NCBI GenBank assembly: GCA_003550325.1
Contig: QKWP01000221.1
Span: 219,669 to 283,668 of the forward strand
Direction of reading: 5' to 3'
DNA from: Gigaspora rosea
Lineage: Eukaryota > Glomeromycota > Glomeromycetes > Diversisporales > Gigasporaceae
Length of the DNA: 64,000 bases
Below the pieces are notes generated by a model. It was not told the origin of the DNA. It saw only the letters and a list, made by a program, of their open reading frames with translations, and made no database searches. The translations under genes were made by a program, and so were the position numbers. Within the stretch, counting starts at the first letter, position 1. Each line of letters opens with the position of its first letter. Positions 1-10,036 of the stretch are shown piece after piece.

Positions 1-35
1 TTACATCTTTATTCGTTGGGGCCTGAAAATCAGAT

Positions 36-395
36 TTGGATTTGGATTTAGCATTTGAACGTGGTGAGGGGGGTTTTTTTTTTTTAGTTATGAGGGTTTT
101 TCAAACAAAACTAATGTTTATTTCAGGTATAGAATTACATGGCATCATTTCGGCTTTAGAATGTCAAAAAAACTCTTTACAAGAAGTTATACTAATAAGA
201 AGTTCGAGGTACTTAAAGATTGCAAAAATTTAGAAACGCTTCGTATTTTAAATTGTAGTTCGAAGCTGTTGAATTTATTAGGTTGTAAAATCAGTACTTT
301 GGAGATAGTTGATTGCCAATTGATGTGCAGACTATACCATTAATTTTAGAAAAGTCGGGTTTATTACTACAGCGATTAAGTTTTAATTCATGAAA
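36..395 (+). pseudogene. F-box/LRR protein fragment, frameshifted
   Basis: This is a relic of the leucine-rich C-terminal part of a Glomeromycotina F-box/LRR protein. Readable pieces lie in three frames: one ending near 'CQKNSLQEVIL' (about 150-190), one with 'FEVLKDCKNLETLRI' and 'ISTLEIVDC' (about 200-320), and one with 'VQTIPLILEKSGLLLQRL' (about 325-390). Two frameshifts separate them and a TGA follows. The pattern of short leucine-rich strands with 'NLETLRI' and 'STLEIVD' is typical of this family. No F-box remains, and the 5' part may lie outside the window. The assignment comes from motif resemblance only. Confidence 0.6.
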
Positions 396-1346
396 AATTG
401 TTGCTTCTAGAAGCACTTAAGTTCAGGTGTTATTCCGCTGGTCTAGAAATTGGCACCGGATTATGAAATCGATATGGAAGTGTTTCGACTTTTTTTTTTC
501 CTCTAATTTTTCTTGCTTGCTTGATGGAACTAATACTTGGTTTCTCTGTTCAGGCCGTTTCTTTGTTTTCAGAAAATCGGCACCTAAGTTGGAATTTTCT
601 GGGTACTTCGGGGTATATACTTTTTTTTTTTTTTGTTCGTTTGTTTGTCGAGGCTAACTTGCTTTAACCACATGTTGATTTGAAAATCGATACTAGGCAA
701 AATCGGGACATCGTGGTATGTATTTCATCCTTTTTTCTCTCTTTTTTCTCGTTTGTTTGTTAGAACTGACACTATATTTCTCTACCTTTAACGAATTGAA
801 AGGTCAGCAGCTGCGGTAATTTCTGCCCCAATAGCATATATTAAAGTTGGGTCAAGTTGGATTTAAATTTTAGCTACCAAATTAACGCATTAATCGATTC
901 TTTTTGAACCTCGATCGATAGTGCGTTTAACCCATCTTCCCCACTCTTGACGTTCCTTATTAGACCCAACTGCATAGGATATCGAAGACAATTCGTCGTT
1001 TATTGACATAGATTCAGTGGACTTAAAATGAGTTATACATGTAAAATGAAGGGATAAATTCGCCGCTGCAATGAATGTTCGTAATACAGTGTAGTGCGGC
1101 TTTTTTTTTTTTTTTTATACATATGAGGTGTAAATTAAAAATATAAATAAAGAGCAATTTGAAGTTAGAAATGGTTTATTAGTGAATGTTGCGTTCATAA
1201 GAAATACTTTAAAACTATATAAATTCTGTTGAATTTCTCAAAACCGATATACCTGGTGGATGAGTTTTGTATCAGTATTGGGAGGTTATCGGATTTGAAA
1301 GCATTATACTGTTGAACCTCCCAAAACTGTTCCTGTCAAATTCGAT
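396..1346. other. Intergenic, nothing recognised
   Basis: AT-rich sequence with several poly-T tracts (about 489, 620 and 1100). I see no gene, RNA or bounded repeat. The poly-T runs could be decayed retroposon tails, but no target duplication was found. Confidence 0.4.
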
Positions 1347-1412
1347 AAAAAATTAATCTACTAAGTCTGTTCCCGTTATATAACGGGAACAGACTTAGTA
1401 GATTAATTTTTT
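1347..1412. repeat. Perfect 66-bp palindrome
   Basis: Two 33-bp arms with no spacer are exactly complementary around the centre CGTTAT|ATAACG (1379/1380). Weaker inverted sequence continues outside: 'ACTGTTGAACC' at about 1310 faces 'GGTCAACAGT' at about 1440, and 'CCTGTCAAATTCGAT' faces 'ATCGATTTTGACAGG'. This suggests the core of a foldback MITE spanning roughly 1305-1460. No target duplication was fixed. Confidence 0.8.
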
Positions 1413-1650
1413 GTCAGGTTATCGATTTTGACAGGATCGGTCAACAGTAGGTTTATACTGTATATCTAGCAAAATTTTTAAGTCCGGAAAGTGAGGTCGG
1501 GCTTCGGGTTGCACAAACCTCTCCGGAGATTCGAAAAATGGGTCACGTGACCTCTGCCTATTTTAATTGGCTAATGAGCCAGAGATATATCTCTAGCTAG
1601 AGATGCCTAGAAGAACCCTTAATTTATATACAAATTTTTACGGGTCTCTG

Positions 1651-1676
1651 GGGTTAGGGTTAGGGTTAGGGTTAGG
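1651..1676 (+). repeat. Interstitial telomere-type repeat (GGGTTA)4
   Basis: Four uninterrupted GGGTTA units plus GG. TTAGGG is the telomere repeat of most fungi. At 26 bp it is an interstitial remnant, not a chromosome end. Shorter TTAGGG-like pairs occur near 3885, 25150, 29730 and inside the MITE at 41871-42018. Confidence 0.85.
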
Positions 1677-1902
1677 TAATAGGTTAGTTTAGGATAATTT
1701 GTTTAGTGCTTGAAAAAATGACGCAATTGCATGATTTCACATGATGTGATGATCACTGGGTTCCTTGTTCTTCAAGTGTCCCAAAACTGCAATAAAACAT
1801 AATTAAAGATTTGGAAGTTCTCTGACATATTGAGAAAGCATAATGAAATGTTGAGGAAGGACTTCATATTTTATAATTTTATAAATGAAAATCTACATTA
1901 GC

Positions 1903-3032
1903 TAAAGATGCCTGACGAATGACGAATCATTCGTCATTGACGAAACCATTTCGTCAGGTGACTTCCAATTGACGAATTGACGATTGACGAAACCCCTGAC
2001 GATTGACGAAACCTATGACGAATTGACGAAACCTATGACGAAACCTATGACGAAACCTGATGAGTTATATTTATACAAGATAGAGTTAATTACCGCGTTT
2101 ATAAAAATTAAGAAGTGTTTTAATAACCCGTAAAAGGGTCTAATATAGTATCGCCAACAAAAGAATATAACCTAATTAACCTTTTAGGCAATTCCATAGA
2201 AAAATCGCGGTCAATAACGATAAGAGCTAAAAAAACGATGTTTTAACAGAACAGGTGATAATGTATAGAATAGCAGCGATAGAGAATCAAATCAATATAG
2301 GTTGGATAACATTATATTATATACATATTAAAATATCCATTACATTCTCGTTATCCATCGTGATTTTACTTATTTACGGATAACAAATCAAAAAGGAAAT
2401 TAAATTTAGTAAATAAACAAAGCGCGTAAAGATAGAAATTTAGGGTTAAGGTGGTGTTGTTGGAGACTACAGCGATAGATTGGTGCTCATTATATGTAAC
2501 ATTTCGTTCCCGTCATGTTTAATTAGTGCACCAAGGTCGATTTAAACATTGGGTTTCAAGTATTTTAGCTTCTCTTCCTTCATTCGCACATGTTCAGAAT
2601 ATATGTCGGATTTATCAGGAATCGACGAAAATAAACGCGTGAACAATTTTGACTATTCTGGATCAACCCGACATAAATTTGAACACGTGACATGCGAAAG
2701 AAGAAAAAGACAAAAGCCAATGAAACCTTATAATGAAATAACATTCTTTTGAAACAATTTAAGGTTTAGTGTATCCAAGATCATTATGCTAAAGGGTTCC
2801 TGAAATCGATTTATCAAGGTTTATCAATTGTTAAAGGTTTGTCAAGGTTTCGTCAATTCGTCATATGTTTCGTCAATTAGTCATAGATTTCGTCAATTCG
2901 TCATAGATTTCGTCAGTTCGTCATAGGTTTCTTCAATCGTCGGGGGTTTCGTCAATCGTCAAGGTTTCGTCATGACGAAACCATGACGAAACCATTTCGT
3001 CATCGCAAAAAACATTTCATCAAGCATCTTTA
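1903..3032. mobile_element. Non-autonomous hAT-like element (TGACGAAACC family)
   Basis: The element has 8-bp target duplications ACATTAGC at 1895-1902 and 3033-3040. The left end TAAAGATGCCTGACGAA faces the right end TTTCATCAAGCATCTTTA. Both subterminal regions are arrays of TGACGAAACC-like motifs, pointing inward from each end (about 1920-2060 and 2830-3000). Such arrays are expected of transposase-binding sites. The 1130-bp body has no transposase reading frame. It contains a copy of a dispersed repeat at about 2380-2760 that recurs at 3878-4150 and 25035-25170. Confidence 0.85.
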
Positions 3033-3502
3033 ACATTAGCTTTATTTGCATACAACTAAGTAATATACACCTTTAGCACTTCACTATGAAATGAAATTTT
3101 AAATGCGCAGGTCACAAGACAATCCGAAATGACCGTTAACAGAAAAGGAAAGATTTATGATCACACTGACCAACCAAATACAAGAGGTCACGGACAAAGA
3201 ACCATAAGTAGCTGCGTAACACAGTCGCACTAAACCAGGAATGGATAATAAACTGTATAAATAAAAAATAACGTCTAGGGACATTGCTTGAATAATGGCT
3301 AGTATCACGGCCCTTTACAGTATGCGTGGGGTTTTACTAATAAACTTCACTCACTTGGCTATATGATAACTGATATATCATACAGGTACTACCACCTTTT
3401 ACGTTTACACAGATACAGTTTTTAAGGCTCAAAATGTTGCGGGTTGATCAAAAACTAGCTAGGCACTTTCCCTTAGAATCGATGCCTTTATATTATTACT
3501 AC

Positions 3503-3797
3503 TAGTGATACGGGCTGACCTCGGCCATCAGCCGGGCGGGCGGGCGGGTCGGCCCTTGACCCACATTCCTGTATGTCAGCCCGGCCGGTATATAGATGAA
3601 TTTTTTTCGTCCGATATAATTTCATTGTATAACTTATAATTATTAGTTAAAATCACGCATAGAACATTTCTCAAGTTAGTGCTTGCAGTCGATAACTATC
3701 TATCCAACTAAAATCGAATAGTCGACTTTTCTAGTCGATATTTATTAATTTCCGCAGCCGGGTCGGCCCGAGAATTTGGCATCGGCCCGTATCACTA
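3503..3797. mobile_element. Non-autonomous hAT-like element (TAGTGATACGGGC family)
   Basis: A 295-bp element with terminal inverted repeats TAGTGATACGGGC and GCCCGTATCACTA. It is flanked by perfect 8-bp duplications ATTACTAC at 3495-3502 and 3798-3805. It is GC-rich at both ends (GGGCGGGC runs) in an AT-rich setting. No coding capacity. Confidence 0.92.
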
Positions 3798-3877
3798 ATT
3801 ACTACACGTAATTTATGCACAAGTATTTTACTTATTTGCGCGGGTAGCACAAAACAAAAAAGAAAATCAGATTTTGT

Positions 3878-4160
3878 AAAAAATTTAGGGTTAGGGCCTT
3901 TACGTTAGAGGCTATAGGGTTAGAGTGATGCTTAAATATAAATAAAATTTCATTCCCTTCATTTTTAATTAGTGCACCAAGATCGATTTGAACTAATGAT
4001 GCCTGACGCAACTCACATAGTTGAGCTGAGTCATGCGTCATGCGTCAGTGACGCAACTTATGGTTTCGTCAGTTGCGTCAAGGTTTCGTCATTCTTCATC
4101 AGCTGCGTCAAGCATCTATAATTTGAACATTAGTTTTTGCGTATTTTCGCTTTTTTCTTC
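3878..4160 (+). repeat. Dispersed repeat copy interrupted by a mini-hAT
   Basis: Starts with TTAGGGTTAGGG and contains 'TTAATTAGTGCACCAAG' at about 3967. Related copies sit at about 2440-2560 (plus) and 25035-25170 (minus). The copy is split by the element at 3994-4120. Its identity is unknown. It is non-coding as far as I can see. Confidence 0.6.
3994..4120. mobile_element. 127-bp mini-hAT of the GATGCCTGACG family
   Basis: Flanked by 8-bp duplications ATTTGAAC at 3986-3993 and 4121-4128. The left end TAATGATGCCTGACGCAA faces TTGCGTCA-type sequence ending GCATCTATA. The ends match those of the 1903-3032 element (GATGCCTGACG), so this is a short relative with TGACGCAA motifs in place of TGACGAAA. 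Confidence 0.88.
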
Positions 4161-4869
4161 TTTTACGCGTGTTCGAATTCTTCGTCGAGCTGATCCGGAA
4201 TAGTCAAAATTTGCACTCTCCGATTGGCTATTTCCTCTCCAGGGGCTTGTATTACCCGCGCAAATAAGTGGAGCGTAAACAGTTTTTCCCGATTTTCATC
4301 GTTCCTTTCATAATGCACCAGCCCTTCACAGATGCATTTTGGCGCATCTAACGATCTACTTTTTATACCAGGTATTTGCAAACTGGAGAAGAATCGAGCC
4401 AAAGAAAGCAAAATAATTGCATACATTCGAAGTCATATTACTTTACACGGAACAGCTTATTTTTTATATTTTTTATATTTTCTGATTCGTAAAAACTTAA
4501 GCTACAGGTTTATCTTAAGAAGCATTGTGTGTTAAAACCAAGGTGTCAGGTGAAATTTTCAAAAATGTAAATTCGACAATTTATGAAAATCATATGATAA
4601 AATTTTGGATGTGACATTTCGTGTGACTGATAATATCATGAATTCTAAAACATTACAGTATAAGTTTTCTAAATTTCAATGCTGATAAAATAAAAAGGAA
4701 AGAAAATTTTTTATAATAAGTTTGTTGATAAAAAAAAATTACCTACTTTTTTTTTTCTTTTTATCGTTATTATTTATTTTTTTTGAAATGTTAATAAATA
4801 GTATTATTAAAGAATTCTTACATTTCTATCTTATATTTTGATCATAAAACTTTGAATGATTATTATAAT
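4161..4869. other. Intergenic; no confident gene
   Basis: AT-rich beyond 4440. A minus-strand 87-codon open frame at 4163-4426 lies beside the dispersed repeat. It has no recognised domain and no paralogue in the window, so I do not call it. Confidence 0.4.
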
Positions 4870-5167
4870 TTTAAAAATTTATGGCTACAATAATTGTGCA
4901 ACATATAGTTTTAATTTTTAATTGTGATGAATATTAAAAAAACTCTTAAAATTTATATTCCTAGAATTACAAAATTTTATAGAAGGAGCATGCCCACGTT
5001 GAGCAGCCTATGATAACAATGAAAAATTATGGCTACATTAACTGTGCAATGTATAGATTTAATTTTGACAAATATTAAAAAAAAAACAATCTTAAAAATT
5101 TATATTCCTAGAATTACAAAATTTTATAGAAGGAGCATGCCCACGTTGAGCAGCCTGTGATAACAAT
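4870..5167. repeat. Tandem duplication copying the 3' end of gene A
   Basis: About 150 bp is repeated directly (about 4880-5018 and 5028-5167). Both units contain the last roughly 25 codons and the stop of gene A plus its 3' flank (AGAAGGAGCATGCCCACGTT occurs in each). The upstream (right) unit is the one in use. The left unit is a truncated copy lying in the 3' flank. Confidence 0.85.
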
Positions 5168-8100
5168 GCTTTTGCCTGTTCAGCATGACCATCTATGTAT
5201 AAAATACCACCTAAATTATACATAGCATCAATGTTTCCTTTTTGTGAAGATAGTTCAAAGTACCTTTTTGCTTCCAATTTATCTTGAAGAACACCTTTTC
5301 CAGAAAATAAACCGTACCCATAACTAAGTGATCCATTTGGATCACCATAATCGGCTGCTTCTTTATAATATCTCATTGCAGCTTGTTGAAGTGTTTCTTT
5401 TGCTCCTTCAAGGACGTCCTTATAAAATTGAATAGGAGCCTTGAGAATTTTTTGATTGTTTTCAAGGTAATGTCCAATCCAATAGGTAGCTCTGGGATCG
5501 CCACTATCATTGCGGATTTTTATAAAACTATTCCATGCTTTGAGTGTATCACCATTAGGCTTTCTTTGCTGTTCAATCGCTTTCTCCAAACTCATTGGTG
5601 AATATTTAGGATCATAATTTTTATCGTTGATATCATCATCCCTAAGGTCTTCGTCCAGATAGATTCCGTATATATTCCAGTTGTACGCTTTATTTACACT
5701 TTTTTCGTTTGTATTAATTATACAATAGTTGAAAATAATATTTTCTTGAAGATTTGGCTCTGAACCAATTTCGATTGGCTCTTCTTTCGCATCATCAGAA
5801 CTTCCTTCCAAATCTTCGTCTAATATTTGTTCTAATGAATCTTGAGAATTCTCTTGTCCTTCTTGCTGGATTCTCAATACGACTGTATTTTTTGCCCAAT
5901 TTTTAAGAATAATTTTATGATAGGGCATGTTTTTAAGCTTAGTCACAAAGGAAGGCACAAGAACATTATCTGTGCAAATCTCTTCATCTGTTCTCAATAC
6001 TATATCAGATTGAATGTCATCTATTTCACATTTTCCATAGATAACCTTAATATCCCTATAATCTAATTCCGAATATCCTTTCAATTTGGCAAGTACGAAC
6101 CATAAAATCTTTGTTTCATTTTTGTTCAAACTTTAAAAAACAAAAGATTGTTAAATAATTGCTAATATTTATTAAAAAGAATTGCTAAAATGATTACTAT
6201 AAATTATAATACCTTAAACCACTATTATTATGAATAAGTGCAACGCATCCCAGTCTACTGATGTAATCAAATGTAATTGTTACATTTGGAATAGTTTCCC
6301 AACATTCATTTTTTCCGGAATTGTCCTTTTTTACGATTTCGCCATATACTTGACATTCCCTATCGTTTTCTGAAAGTGGACCTGGAAAATCAATAATAAC
6401 ACTCGATTGATTGTCTAGGGTTAAAAAATTTTCTCCTTCGAAAACAATGTGACATTTGTCATCTAAAACAACTTGCACGTCACTGCAAGATTGATCTAAA
6501 ACTTTGTAAGATGGCACCCAATTTTCAAAAGAAATAATTTTCCAATTTTCGGGAATATCTTTAAGAGATTTCCACCAAGATTCTATTTGATCTTGGTCAA
6601 TTACTTTTCCACATTGACTAAGAAATAATGAAGTATCAATATTATATTTTTCATTCAATTCTACTAAACTGCTCACAATTTCTTCCCGAGATGTATTTTC
6701 ATAAAATTCTATTTTCAAAGTCTCAACAGAATTTATTTTATAAGACTCGTAAGATCGTTTTAAAATCCCACCAATAATAATTGTTTTAGGCAATAAATGC
6801 CCATAATAATTATTAAATAACTCAGAAAGTTCTTTATATGGCTGATAGCTATCAATAGCTTTGTCTACTGCTTCAATATACGGTTCTGATGCCTTTATGT
6901 ATGGTAAATCGAAAGAAAGCCTTGCTGCTTGATATATAATTTGACAAAAAACTTTTTTAGAAGATTTGTTTTTAGAATTTATTAAATCTTCTACTGGGTA
7001 ATTCGAGGACGACTTAAAATCGATGAAAGGAGTTTCACTAATTCTCAATTTATCAGCCATTTCTAAGTCAATTCCGTTGTCCAGTAGGTAAGCTTCTTGT
7101 TGATTATTAGGTTGCGCCACCAAAATTGTAAGTTTGTTCATTGGAGTGATTTCAGGTTCTCTTAAAAATTTAAATGCGACCTTTTTTCCATATTCCAATT
7201 TTGAATGTTGTAGGAGAATGCCATACCGCAATGAAAGGTCTTCAATCCAATCACGAACATATGGTAATAAAGAAGGGTTTGACAATGACATCCATTCTGA
7301 AAAAGTTTCTTGCTTAAATTCAGGAGGAAGTTGTGGAATTAATATTGGAAGTGGTTCATCAACAGGATTTAAAGAAAAACATTCAAAGATTTTTTCCTTT
7401 AGATTATTATCCAATAATTCGTAGAATGGTTTATAACATTTATATAATATTAGTTCGACATCTTTGCAGTCGTACAAGTCTTTTAACCATGTATATAAAT
7501 CCTTAACATTTTCCATAGATCTTGAAGGAAATGTTTTAAAACTTGGAAAATCTTCCAGTGATCCGTTTTCAAAAATTGCATGAGTTTCACCTTTCGCAAA
7601 GCTTATACCCCAATTGAGGTACACTTGGAAACGTAATAAGCTTTCAGCATTAATATTATGAGCATCATCGATCATAATTGCACCACCAATAATGAATTTG
7701 GTGATTATGTAGTCTCCATATTCATTAGAGATTTCGATTAATTTTGTTCTTTTCTTTTTGATATCTGAAATGTCAAGAGCATCCTTGATTTCGTGGATAA
7801 ATTGATCTGTTAAATGACCTTCATATTCTACTTCACCAACTGGAATATGAATTCTTATAAGATCCACACCATATGGGACTTTGTTGTCTTTACGTGAAAA
7901 CAATGCAAAATTATCTAAAAATCCCCATGGTTCTGTATTTACTTTTGCGAGATAAACAATTGGGGTAAAATGATCAATTTTCTCAGCATTGAACCTTCCA
8001 TTATCGTCCAAGATGTGCTTTTTTCCCTTAACAAAATCATATTCATCCTTGTTACGGCCCTTGGTTAGTCCGAAACGTTTGACGAATAATTTCATTCTTT

Positions 8101-9900
8101 CTCTTTCTTGTTCCAAAAAATCAAAGTCTAACAAATGTTCAGTATTCACATCAAAAATATTGTCAGATATAGGATCGCAAGTATAAGAAATATCTTTAGG
8201 GTCAGGGACACGATCAAACTCCTGTATCTGATCTTTATTGTACACTTCCTCATAAGATATCTCTTTCAGTTCCTCAAGAATTTCAAAACAATTAGGTCTT
8301 TTATCTATAATTTAACAATGTTTGTTATTATTATTTAATCGATATATGCATGTGAGAAAAAAATTATTACCAGGGTTTTTGTCCCAACATTTTGTATATA
8401 TATCGACATATTTAAGAGGCGTTCCGTTTATAGGTGATTCTCGAAAACCATCAATTACTTTATATGCAAGTGGAATATCGAAACTTCCATTAAATGGTAA
8501 GATACCATTATTCGATATCTCCCAACATAACATGCCTAAACTATAAATGTTTAATTTCGTTCCATCTTTTGACATTTGATCATTTAATTTCGGTCCATCT
8601 TTTGAAATTTGATTGTTTAATTGTTCAGAGGGAGTGTAAGGAGTAAACGAAGAATCAAATTTCTCTATTCCTATGTTGGTTAATTTGGGGATAGAATCAT
8701 ACATTAATATGTTCTTTGGATGCTAAAAAAAAAAAAAAAACTACTTTAAATCATCATAATTATAAAATAATAATGAATCGTTTTATAAATTAAATATATT
8801 AAATATTACCAACTCAACGTGAATGATTTTTCTATCGTGGAGAAACTTTAGACCAGCAAGCACCTGACGCGTTAATTCTACTTTGTCAGGCCAGGATGTT
8901 TGAGGGTTGTTTCTAAGATAAGTACGCAAGTCCCAATTATTTGCGTACTCGCAAACGATATAATAATCCATATTCACTGTATTTCAAATTAAGAAAAATA
9001 ATAAGGTAATTGTTTATACCCTATGGTATCCTTGCTAGGAAAATCACCTTCGACATTCCCGATCGGGTTAATTCGGACAAACTTAAAAACTCATACTTTG
9101 ACTTTATTGATTCAATAATTTATCAAATAAGCTTCGTATCAATAAAGTCAAAATGTTATTTGCATGCAATTAAAAAGCCGTTATGTTTGTTTAAGTTTGT
9201 CCGAATTAGCCCGATCGGAAAATGTTGAAGAGTGATTCGCCTAGCAAAAATCCCATATTACAGTATAAATGGATGAGCCTACTTTTTGTAAGGCCATAAA
9301 TCTTCAGAATATTTTCATGTTCAAATTGCCTAAGCTATTTATAAAAAAATGCATAAATTAATAAAACAAGTTTTATATTTAAAAGGTTTCATAGACATTA
9401 AAGAAACGAAATGATTAGAAGTTATAAAATAATTCTAATTCTGTCAAGTATAGTATTTCCGCATTTGTTACTGTCGTTATTTTATCTCATATAGATTTGA
9501 AGATTCTTCTACGTATATATATTAATTTTACATCTCCATTAAGTCTCTGCAAGTGCCTGCACGCGTACTATTAAAACATAATACTCATGCCCATATCTGG
9601 CACTATGTTTAATAACGCACATACCGGCACTTTCAGCGCCCTAAACTCCAATACACATGTAATAATTGCCAACAATAATGCCATTGTTAAAAAAATGCAT
9701 ACCTCGAGCTGCCATCTTTTAGAGTCCGATTTATTACACCTTCCATTTACTAATGACTTTAAGGTCACCGTTTTACAATCAAATAAAAATGTTTGAACAT
9801 TATTTGATTTAATAGCATCCTTTTTAAGCGATTCGTAGGGTAGTATTGCTATATTTTTCTTATTAGATAAATTTCGAACGATTTCATAAATTGTTGTCAT
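5092..9900 (-). CDS. Gene A: pseudokinase, two MACPF-like modules, Sel1 repeats (1299 aa)
   Basis: Six exons (9900-9703, 9334-9283, 8976-8810, 8722-8371, 8304-6213, 6130-5092) join in one open frame of 3900 nt with GT-AG introns. Residues about 1-275 are a kinase fold: 'TVTLKSL' strand, 'FEHENILK', 'YYIVCEYANNWDLRTYL', and a C-lobe end 'CWDKNPDKRP'. There is no glycine loop, HRD is replaced by HVE and DFG by NIG, so it should be catalytically dead. Two modules follow with 'YGDYIITKFIIGG' (about 452) and 'YGHLLPKTIIIGG' (about 757), each followed by a W-x-x-L...(P)xYELL/YKVLD segment. These resemble MACPF signatures by inspection only. Residues about 1150-1295 hold Sel1-type repeats ('AMRYYKEAADYGDP', 'AKRYFELSSQKGN', 'AKALLSQAAQRGH'). 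The ATG at 9900 is chosen because upstream starts are non-ATG. The alphaC region differs by an 8-bp deletion from its copy A', so exon 1 is the weakest part. A cytosolic scaffold or sensor role is a guess. Confidence 0.75.
9017..9268. mobile_element. Palindromic MITE in an intron of gene A
   Basis: Arms of about 110 bp face each other: TGCTAGGAAAATCACC near 9030 against GTGATTCGCCTAGCAA near 9232, and TTCGGACAAACTTA near 9070 against TAAGTTTGTCCGAA near 9195. It lies within the 306-bp intron 8977-9282. The same element occurs at the same place in the duplicate A' (about 28575-28815), so it was there before the duplication. Confidence 0.85.
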
Positions 9901-10036
9901 TATTGTAAAACGTATGTTAGAATTTTTGGAGAAGCTCAAAATTATTTAACTGGTTTATTGTCATGTATATTAGTAGGTATTAGGATTCATTAAACATTAC
10001 TGGGATGGGAATTAATGCTCATTCTGTTTTATTTAT

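Noticed and set aside
1921-2050. A CRISPR-like array (regular TGACGAAACC repeats)
   Set aside because: Repeats are short, irregular, inverted between the two ends and bounded by 8-bp target duplications. They are subterminal motifs of a transposon in a eukaryotic genome.
4163-4426. 87-codon minus-strand frame with 'IPDQLDEEFEHA' end
   Set aside because: No recognised domain, no paralogue in the window and it abuts a dispersed repeat. Not enough to call.
9010-9228. Plus-strand 72-codon frame
   Set aside because: It lies entirely on the palindromic MITE in a gene A intron and recurs only because the MITE was duplicated.
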